This document shows positions 57,897-64,000 of a DNA stretch of 64,000 nucleotides, piece by piece (within the stretch, counting starts at the first letter, position 1; each line of letters starts with the position of its first letter). Made by a program: the position numbers and the translations under genes. The DNA lies in the NCBI RefSeq assembly GCF_036964905.1, contig NZ_JBALHR010000001.1:186001-250000 (forward strand). The letters are read 5' to 3'. The notes under the pieces were generated by a model. The model did not search any database and was not told the DNA's origin. It saw nothing but the letters and a program-made list of their open reading frames with translations. The DNA comes from Gemmobacter denitrificans (GTDB lineage: Bacteria; Pseudomonadota; Alphaproteobacteria; Rhodobacterales; Rhodobacteraceae).

Positions 57897-60800
57897 ATGA
57901 GTGAGACGGCAGGCAGCAGCGCGACACGGCCCCCGCGCCCGCCCCGGCGGCGGGTCCGGCCGCGTTTCGGGCTGACGCTGATCCTCAGCCTCGTGTTTCT
58001 GGCGCTGTCTCTGGCCGTCGCAGGTCTGGTGCTGACCGGCAAGCCCTTGCGCCTGCCGGTCTGGGCGGTGGCCGAGGCCGAGGCTCGTCTGAACCGCAGC
58101 CTGCCCATGGGCCCCAACAGCCTGTCGCTCGGCGGGGTCGAGGTGATGATGGGCCGCGATCTGGTGCCCCGGCTGCGGCTGGAAAACCTGACCTTGCACC
58201 GCAAGGAAGGCACCCTGCTGCTGCGCCTGCCCGAAGCGCGGGTGACCTTTGATCCGGCAGGGCTTGTGCAAGGCAGGTTGCGCCCGGCGACGGTGGTTCT
58301 GTCGGGGGCCAGCCTGCGACTGGGACGCAATGCCGAAGGGCGGTTTGATCTCGATTTCGGAACCGGGGCCGGGCCGCGCGCCATTGGCAGCTTTCCCGAA
58401 GCGCTGGACCGGCTGGACGCGCTGTTTGACAGCCCCGATCTGGCCGCCCTGACCGAAGTGCAGGCCGAGGCGCTGTCGCTGGTGCTGGAGGACGCCCGTG
58501 CCGGACGGCGCTGGCAGGTGGGCGACGGGCGGATGGTTCTGTCGCGGGGGCCCGAAGGCCTGGTGATTGAAACCGGGTTGACGCTGTCCAATCCCGGCCA
58601 GGCCCCGGCCCGGGCTGAACTGGTGATCGCCACCCGCAGTGCCGATCACGGGGCACGTCTGCGCGCCACCGTCGATGGGGTCGCCGCCCGTGATATTGCC
58701 GGTCAGGCCCCGGCGCTTGGGTTTCTGTCGGTGCTGGAGGCGCCGATTTCCGGCGCGCTGTCTGCCGTCGTGGACAGCGAGGGCCGGATTGCCGGGATCG
58801 AAGGCGGGCTCAGCCTAGGGCAGGGCGCATTGCAACCCAGCCCGGAGACGCGCCCCATCGCTTTTGACAAGGCCGAAATCGGGCTGAGTTTCGATCCCGC
58901 CGCCGAACGTATCAGCCTGACCCGGCTGGAGGTTCAATCGGCGTCCCTGCGCCTGTCGGCCGGGGGGCAGGTCTTGGTTCCGGGCGCGCGGCAAGGGCAG
59001 CCCGAGGCCTTTCTGGCCCAGATCGCGCTGGACGGTGTGAAAGTCGATCCCGCAGGCCTGTTCGCCTCTCCGGTCAGCTTTGATCGGGGGGCCATTGATC
59101 TGCGGTTGCGGCTGGATCCGTTCCGGCTGGACCTGGGTCAATTGGTGCTGATCGACGGTGACCGGCGCATTCATGCCTCGGGCCGGGCCAGTGCGGATGC
59201 ACGGGGCTGGAACCTGGCCGTCGATCTGGCGCTGAACAGCATCACCCATGACCGGTTGCTGGCGCTCTGGCCCCTGTCCGCCGTCCCGAAGACCCGGGCA
59301 TGGCTGGCCGAGAATGTGCAGGAAGGTGTGTTGTCCGATGTAAAGGTGGCCCTGCGCGCCGCCCCGGGACAAGAGCCGCGCTTTTCGCTCGGCTATGACT
59401 TTGCAGATGGGGATGTGCGTTTCCTGAAAACCCTGCCGCCGATCCGGCGTGGGCATGGCTATGCCACCATCGAGGGCAATACCTATACGATGGTGCTGGA
59501 TCGTGGGCAGGTGACCCCGCCAAAGGGCGGGGCCATCGCAATGGGCGGATCGGTGTTTTCGGTGCTCGACATCCAGCAAAAGCCCGCGCAGGCCGAAATC
59601 CGGCTGACCACGAAATCCAGCCTGACAGCGGCCCTGTCCCTGCTGGACGAAAAGCCGTTCGGCTTTCTGACAAAGGCCGGGCGGTCGGTCGATCTGGGTG
59701 AGGGGCAGGCAGAGGTGACGGCGCTGCTGCGGCTGCCGCTGATCGATCATGTCCGGGTGGATGATGTGACCTATCAGGTGCAGGGGCGGCTTTCGGCGGT
59801 GCAGTCGGATGTGCTGGTGCCGGGCAAACGGCTGAGCGCGGAACAGCTTCGCCTTGGTGCAGACCGGCAGGGGCTGGAGATTGCGGGCAAGGGCCGGATT
59901 GGCAAGCTGCCCTTCGACATGGTGTATCGCCTGCCTTTCGGTGCGGCGGCGGGCGGGGCATCGCGGGTCGAAGGGCAGGTAGAGCTTTCGCCGCAGACCC
60001 TTGCCGAATTCGGTATCGGCCTGCCGGATGGCCTGTTGGGTGGCAAGGGGCGGGGGCGTTTTGTTCTTGATCTGCCCAAAGGCAAGCCGGGCCGGATCAC
60101 GATGGACAGCGATCTGAAGGGGGTGACGCTGGCCGTGCCGGAGCTGGGATGGCGCAAGGCCGGGGGATCGGCGGGGCGCTTGTCGCTTGCGGCGCAACTG
60201 GGCAAGCCGCCTGTGGTGGAAAGGTTTGAACTGGACGCACCGGGGTTGAAGGCCGAAGGACGGATCACGATCAAACCCGATGGCAGTTTGGATCAGGCAA
60301 CCTTTTCCCGTGTCGAGGCGGGCGATTGGCTACGCGCGGCGGTCACGCTGTCTGGGCGGGGCAAGGGGCAGCCCCCTGCAGTCAAGGTCAGCGGTGGCCG
60401 GGTCGATCTGCGCCGCCTGCCCGAAACGGGCGGGACCGCCAAAGGCAAGGGGCGCACGCCGGTTGATCTGGCGCTGGACCGGGTTCAGGTGACCGAGAAG
60501 ATTGCCCTGACCAATGTGAAGGGCAGCTTTGTGGTGCGGGGCGGGTTTGATGGCACTTTCACCGCCGCGATCAACGGCAGCAGCCCATTGCGTGGCACAT
60601 TGGTGCCCACGGATGCCGGCACCGCCATCCGGCTTGTGTCTGAAGATGCGGGCGGGGTTCTGGCGGCGGCGGGCATTTTCAGCAAGGCACGGGGCGGCAA
60701 CCTTGACCTGCAGTTGCAGCCGCTTGGGCCGCGCGGCCAATATCGCGGTCTGGCCAAGGCGCAGGATTTCCGCGTGCGGGATGCGCCGGTTCTGGCCGCC

Positions 60801-61199
60801 TTGCTGAATGCCATTTCGGTGGTCGGGCTTTTGGAACAATTCAACGGTGAAGGCCTGTTGTTCAGCGATGCCGACGCCGAGTTCCGCTTGACGCCCGGCG
60901 GGATCGAGGTCACCAGAGGCGCGGCCATCGGGGCCTCCATGGGGGTGTCGATGGCGGGAACCTATGACAGCAAGGCAGAACGGCTTTCCATGCAGGGTGT
61001 GATCTCTCCGATCTATCTGCTGAACGGGATCGGTGCGATCCTGACCCGGCCCGGAGAAGGGCTGTTCGGGTTCAACTATCGCATTGACGGCACCGCCGAC
61101 CGGGCAAGGGTGTCGGTCAATCCGCTGTCGATCCTGACACCGGGCATGTTTCGCGAGATCTTTCGCCGCCCGGCACCGAAGCTTGAGGGGCAGGGATGA
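57897..61199 (+). CDS. AsmA/YhdP-like large envelope protein (DUF3971)
   Basis: A 1100-residue protein with a cytoplasmic Pro/Arg-rich N-terminus (RPPRPPRRRVRP), one transmembrane helix at about residues 25-47, and a very long periplasmic part of beta-rich repeats typical of AsmA-like/YhdP proteins (DUF3971 in the middle, AsmA_2 near residues 970-1080 with GTYDSKAERLSMQGVISPIY). These proteins are bridge-like lipid transporters between the membranes. Start choices are GTG 57867 and ATG 57897; AAGG seven bases before 57897 favours the latter. Its stop overlaps the queA start by four bases. Confidence 0.9.
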   Translation: MSETAGSSATRPPRPPRRRVRPRFGLTLILSLVFLALSLAVAGLVLTGKPLRLPVWAVAEAEARLNRSLPMGPNSLSLGGVEVMMGRDLVPRLRLENLTLHRKEGTLLLRLPEARVTFDPAGLVQGRLRPATVVLSGASLRLGRNAEGRFDLDFGTGAGPRAIGSFPEALDRLDALFDSPDLAALTEVQAEALSLVLEDARAGRRWQVGDGRMVLSRGPEGLVIETGLTLSNPGQAPARAELVIATRSADHGARLRATVDGVAARDIAGQAPALGFLSVLEAPISGALSAVVDSEGRIAGIEGGLSLGQGALQPSPETRPIAFDKAEIGLSFDPAAERISLTRLEVQSASLRLSAGGQVLVPGARQGQPEAFLAQIALDGVKVDPAGLFASPVSFDRGAIDLRLRLDPFRLDLGQLVLIDGDRRIHASGRASADARGWNLAVDLALNSITHDRLLALWPLSAVPKTRAWLAENVQEGVLSDVKVALRAAPGQEPRFSLGYDFADGDVRFLKTLPPIRRGHGYATIEGNTYTMVLDRGQVTPPKGGAIAMGGSVFSVLDIQQKPAQAEIRLTTKSSLTAALSLLDEKPFGFLTKAGRSVDLGEGQAEVTALLRLPLIDHVRVDDVTYQVQGRLSAVQSDVLVPGKRLSAEQLRLGADRQGLEIAGKGRIGKLPFDMVYRLPFGAAAGGASRVEGQVELSPQTLAEFGIGLPDGLLGGKGRGRFVLDLPKGKPGRITMDSDLKGVTLAVPELGWRKAGGSAGRLSLAAQLGKPPVVERFELDAPGLKAEGRITIKPDGSLDQATFSRVEAGDWLRAAVTLSGRGKGQPPAVKVSGGRVDLRRLPETGGTAKGKGRTPVDLALDRVQVTEKIALTNVKGSFVVRGGFDGTFTAAINGSSPLRGTLVPTDAGTAIRLVSEDAGGVLAAAGIFSKARGGNLDLQLQPLGPRGQYRGLAKAQDFRVRDAPVLAALLNAISVVGLLEQFNGEGLLFSDADAEFRLTPGGIEVTRGAAIGASMGVSMAGTYDSKAERLSMQGVISPIYLLNGIGAILTRPGEGLFGFNYRIDGTADRARVSVNPLSILTPGMFREIFRRPAPKLEGQG

Positions 61200-62245
61200 A
61201 GCTTTCCGATTTCGATTTCGATCTGCCCGAGACGTTGATTGCCACAAGGCCGGCCAAGCCACGATCATCGGCGCGGCTGCTGGTGGCCGAAGGCGATGCG
61301 CTGCGGGACCGGATCGTGCGCGATCTGGTCGATGAATTTCGCCCCGGCGACCGGCTTGTGCTGAACAATACGCGTGTCATTCCAGCCCGGCTGTCGGGCC
61401 AACGCTTTCGGAACTCGGCCCAGGGGCGCGTGGTGGCGAAGGTCGAGATCACCCTGCTGGAACCCCGCCCCGATGGCACATGGCGGGCGCTGGCCAAACC
61501 GCTGCGCAAGGTTGAACAGGGGGAAGAGATTGTCTTTTCACCGCGCTTGACGGCAACCGTGGCGCAAAAGACCGACACCGATCTTGATCTGCGGTTCAAC
61601 CTGATGGGCGAGGATTTCGATGCCGCTTTGGCCGAGGCAGGCGACATGCCGCTGCCGCCCTATATCGCCGCCAAACGCGCGCCCGATGCGCAGGATCGCG
61701 ACGATTACCAGACGGTCTTTGCCCGTCATGCCGGGGCAGTAGCCGCACCCACGGCCAGCCTGCATTTCGATGCGCCCCTGCTGGAGGCCCTGCGCGCACG
61801 CGGGGTCGAATTTACCGAGGTGACACTGCATGTAGGCGCGGGCACCTTTCTGCCGGTAAAGGTCGAAGATGTGGCCACCCATCGCATGCATGCCGAATGG
61901 GGCGAGGTGACCGAAGCTGCCGCGGCTGCCGTGAACGCCACCCGCGCGGCAGGGGGCCGGGTGATCCCGGTTGGCACCACGGCGCTGCGGCTGATCGAAT
62001 CGGCGGCGCGGGACGGGCAGTTGCAGCCCTGGCGTGGGCCGACCGACATCTTCATCTACCCTGGCTTCCGGTTTCAGGTCACCGATGCGCTGATGACCAA
62101 TTTCCATCTGCCGAAATCCACCCTGCTGATGCTGGTATCGGCCCTGATGGGGCGGGACCGGATGCTCAGGGTCTATGACCACGCGATCCGGCAGGGCTAT
62201 CGCTTCTTTTCTTATGGCGATGCTTCGTTGCTGATCCCCGGCTGA
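61196..62245 (+). CDS. queA: S-adenosylmethionine:tRNA ribosyltransferase-isomerase
   Basis: The 349-residue enzyme transfers and isomerises ribose from SAM to make epoxyqueuosine in tRNA. It shows the N-terminal FDFDLPETLIATRPAKPRSSARLL, VLNNTRVIPARL, the YQTVFARHAGAVAAPTASLHF signature, THLHVGAGTF-like VTLHVGAGTFLPV, and TNFHLPKSTLLMLVSAL near the end. The ATG overlaps the TGA of the AsmA-like gene. Other queuosine genes are not in view. Confidence 0.97.
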   Translation: MKLSDFDFDLPETLIATRPAKPRSSARLLVAEGDALRDRIVRDLVDEFRPGDRLVLNNTRVIPARLSGQRFRNSAQGRVVAKVEITLLEPRPDGTWRALAKPLRKVEQGEEIVFSPRLTATVAQKTDTDLDLRFNLMGEDFDAALAEAGDMPLPPYIAAKRAPDAQDRDDYQTVFARHAGAVAAPTASLHFDAPLLEALRARGVEFTEVTLHVGAGTFLPVKVEDVATHRMHAEWGEVTEAAAAAVNATRAAGGRVIPVGTTALRLIESAARDGQLQPWRGPTDIFIYPGFRFQVTDALMTNFHLPKSTLLMLVSALMGRDRMLRVYDHAIRQGYRFFSYGDASLLIPG

Positions 62246-62277
62246 CGCGGGCACCGGTTCCGCTGTCGGAAATTAGC

Positions 62278-62303
62278 CCCCTGTTACAAGAACCCCTGTT
62301 ACA
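62278..62303. repeat. tandem 11-base direct repeat before the MFS gene
   Basis: CCCCTGTTACA occurs twice, at 62278-62288 and 62293-62303, a 15-base period. It lies 31-56 bases before the MFS transporter's ATG, in the expected promoter region. It could be a tandem regulator site, or TGTTACACT could serve as an extended -10. Confidence 0.45.
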
Positions 62304-62333
62304 CTCACGCGGCGCTGTTGCCCGAGGTCTCCC

Positions 62334-63578
62334 ATGCTGAAAGTCCTTTCCACCTCCTGGCCCCTGCTTCTGGGGGTGATGCTGCTGATGGTCGGCAATG
62401 GCATGCAGGGGTCCCTTCTGGGGATTCGCGGCACCTATGAAGGGTTCAAGACCTTCGAATTGTCGATCGTCATGTCATCCTATTTCGCGGGTTTTCTGGT
62501 AGGCTCGCTGACCGTGCCGCGGATGATCCGCCGCGTGGGGCATGTGCGGGTGTTCTCGGCGCTGGCTTCGATGATCTCGGCGGTGCTGGTCATCTACCCG
62601 GTGGCGCCGAACTGGATGGTCTGGGCCGCGCTGCGGGTGTTGATCGGGTTTTCCTTCTGCGGCGTCTATATCACGGCCGAAAGCTGGCTGAACAACACCG
62701 CCACCAATGAAACGCGCGGTCAGGCGCTGTCGGCCTATATGATCGTGCAGATGATCGGGATCATTTCCAGCCAGATGCTGATCAACGTGGCAAGCCCCTC
62801 CAGCTTCACCCTGTTCGTGATCCCGTCGGTGCTGGTCAGCCTTGCCTTCATGCCGCTGCTGCTGGCCGATACCCCGGCGCCGACCTTTGAATCCATCAAA
62901 CGGCTGAGCTTTCCGCGCCTTTGGGCCATTTCGCCATTGGGCTGCGTGGGCATGTTGCTGACCGGTGGCATCTTTGCCGCGATGTTCGGCATGTCGGCGG
63001 TCTGGGGATCGAAATCGGGGCTGAGCGTGCCGCAGATCACGCTCTTTGTCGGTGCCATGTATGTGGGGGGGCTGGTGCTGCAATATCCCGTGGGCTGGCT
63101 GTCGGACCGGCGCGACCGGCGCGGGCTGATCCTGTGGCTGTCGGCAGTGGCGGGGGCGGTGATGGTCTTTGCCTGGCTGATGCCGCTGCCCTTCTGGGCG
63201 CTGCTGGGGGTGGCCATGGTTCTGGGCGGGGTGACCAATCCGCTGTATTCGCTGCTGATCGCCTATACCAATGATTTCCTTGGCAAGGAGGAAATGGCTG
63301 CCGCTTCGTCGGGCCTGCTGTTCCTGAACGGGCTGGGGGCGATCTTCGGGCCCCTCGCCACCGGCTGGGTGATGGAAACCCTGGGCCCGAACGGGTTCTT
63401 CCTGTTCATCGCCGCCAATTTCCTTGGACTTGCCGCCTATGCCGCCTGGCGCATGACCCGCCGTGCAGCGCCCGGGGTCACCGGCACCTTTGCCACGGTA
63501 TCGCCCACAGCTTCGGCACTGGCGGTGGGGATGGTGATGGAGGAAGCCGATACCGGACCGGCGCAGCCGCGCGGCTGA
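62334..63578 (+). CDS. MFS transporter, YcaD-like
   Basis: A 414-residue membrane protein with twelve predicted helices. It opens WPLLLGVMLLMVGNGMQGSLLGIRG and has VYITAESWLNNTATNETRGQALSAYM, which is characteristic of the YcaD/UhpC-like group common in Rhodobacterales; the cytoplasmic loop SDRRDRRGLI is the MFS motif A repeat in the second half. The C-terminal tail is hydrophilic. The substrate is unknown. It is probably separate from queA, given the 88-base gap with repeats. Confidence 0.88.
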   Translation: MLKVLSTSWPLLLGVMLLMVGNGMQGSLLGIRGTYEGFKTFELSIVMSSYFAGFLVGSLTVPRMIRRVGHVRVFSALASMISAVLVIYPVAPNWMVWAALRVLIGFSFCGVYITAESWLNNTATNETRGQALSAYMIVQMIGIISSQMLINVASPSSFTLFVIPSVLVSLAFMPLLLADTPAPTFESIKRLSFPRLWAISPLGCVGMLLTGGIFAAMFGMSAVWGSKSGLSVPQITLFVGAMYVGGLVLQYPVGWLSDRRDRRGLILWLSAVAGAVMVFAWLMPLPFWALLGVAMVLGGVTNPLYSLLIAYTNDFLGKEEMAAASSGLLFLNGLGAIFGPLATGWVMETLGPNGFFLFIAANFLGLAAYAAWRMTRRAAPGVTGTFATVSPTASALAVGMVMEEADTGPAQPRG

Positions 63579-63656
63579 TCTGGCCCGGCTTGCGGCCTGC
63601 GACATTCCCTGTCACGCTGCGTGCCGGGCACTTGGCCCGTGGTGAACGAGGTGAAG

Positions 63657-64000
63657 ATGTCCGATCCGGTGATGGTGCTTGATTATTGGCTGGGCGAGGT
63701 GGGGACTGAGGGATGGTACGCGGGCGGCGCTGAACTGGACGACCAGATCCGCGCGCTTTGGGCCGATCTGTGGCAGGCGGCGCGCGATGGCGGGCTGGAT
63801 CACTGGGCCGAAGGCACGGTGGGCACGCTGGCCCTGTTGATCCTCTGCGATCAGTTTCCGCGCAACATGTGGCGCGGCAGCGCCGATGCCTTTGCCACCG
63901 ATGCCATCGCCCGTGCAGCCGCGCGCAAGGCCGTCGCCGAAGGCTGGGATCTCGGGGCGCCAGAGCCGGAGCGGCAGTTCTTTTATCTGCCCTTCGAACA
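63657..64000 (+). CDS. DUF924 family protein, 5' part
   Basis: The frame runs from ATG 63657 (GAGG five bases upstream) through the right edge without a stop, so the gene is cut by the window. The visible 114 residues start VMVLDYWLGEVG and contain ELDDQIRALWADLWQAARDG and LLILCDQFPRNMWRGSADAFATDAIARA, the hallmark of the DUF924 (YbjN-independent, TPR-like) family. The usual family length is about 180-190 residues, so roughly two thirds is present. Function unknown; an in-frame GTG at 63642 is an alternative start. Confidence 0.88.
   Translation, partial: MSDPVMVLDYWLGEVGTEGWYAGGAELDDQIRALWADLWQAARDGGLDHWAEGTVGTLALLILCDQFPRNMWRGSADAFATDAIARAAARKAVAEGWDLGAPEPERQFFYLPFE

Noticed and set aside
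1..64000. CRISPR array, prophage, insertion sequence or integron
   Set aside because: No regularly spaced identical repeats, transposase, integrase or phage structural genes are visible anywhere in the window.

Overview
The window is a high-GC chromosomal segment from an alphaproteobacterium, most likely of the Rhodobacterales (Rhodobacter/Gemmobacter/Tabrizicola-like). Supporting this are the C4-pathway 5-aminolevulinate synthase, a release factor 2 gene without a frameshift, fused cytochrome b561-YceI proteins, bactofilin coupled to an M23 peptidase, MlaEF beside alr-dnaB, strong third-position GC, and an intergenic motif of a kind I associate with this order. Most of it is housekeeping core. 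No insertion sequence, prophage, integrase or CRISPR array is visible, and no gap above about 300 bases lacks a gene apart from the tRNA block.

Layout. 1-5469: the end of a catabolic operon for a methylated amine or betaine (FAD/GcvT-type demethylase cut by the window edge, MttB-like methyltransferase without pyrrolysine, aldehyde dehydrogenase, beta-hydroxyacid-dehydrogenase-like enzyme). 5466-11262 (minus): PqiA-like protein, LLM flavin oxidoreductase, radA, cvpA, purF and an SDR, closely packed. 11395-13391: an RTX-type secreted protein convergent with a two-helix membrane/coiled-coil protein. 13555-21301 (minus): pyrC, a second RTX gene, pyrE, dnaB, alr, mlaE, mlaF. 21401-28840: a small LprI-like secreted protein, then four genes of an unusual glycosyltransferase cassette.

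28931-35689: a MoxR ATPase/VWA (CoxE-like) pair, YceI facing a cytochrome b561-YceI fusion, then fabD, fabG and acpP. 36090-37607: pirin and three identical tRNA-Asp genes. 37608-44179: GNAT, M20 peptidase, a repeat-containing secreted protein, hemA with an FNR-type site, a RodZ-like protein and ispG. 44181-46383: a LysR regulator divergent from an MFS exporter. 46444-53578: DsbA-like protein, aminotransferase, cell-wall amidase, PBP1A and prfB. 53680-64000: DUF2189 membrane protein, bactofilin and M23 peptidase, ferritin-like DUF455 protein, Bcp peroxiredoxin, a giant AsmA/YhdP-like protein, queA, an MFS transporter and a DUF924 protein cut by the window end.

The least conventional region is 21818-28840. 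Three glycosyltransferase proteins sit there with two copies of one alpha/beta-hydrolase-like domain. One copy stands alone and has lost the nucleophile serine; the other is fused behind a DXD glycosyltransferase and keeps it. One of the transferases also seems to carry a second, degenerate GT-A fold at its N-terminus. Next in interest are the two RTX proteins 7 kb apart that share a C-terminal module, one of them lying between pyrC and pyrE, and several regulatory signals: a DnaA-box-like cluster before dnaB, an FNR box before hemA, a structured acpP leader and a palindrome at the LysR start. All calls come from reading the sequence; no database search was run.
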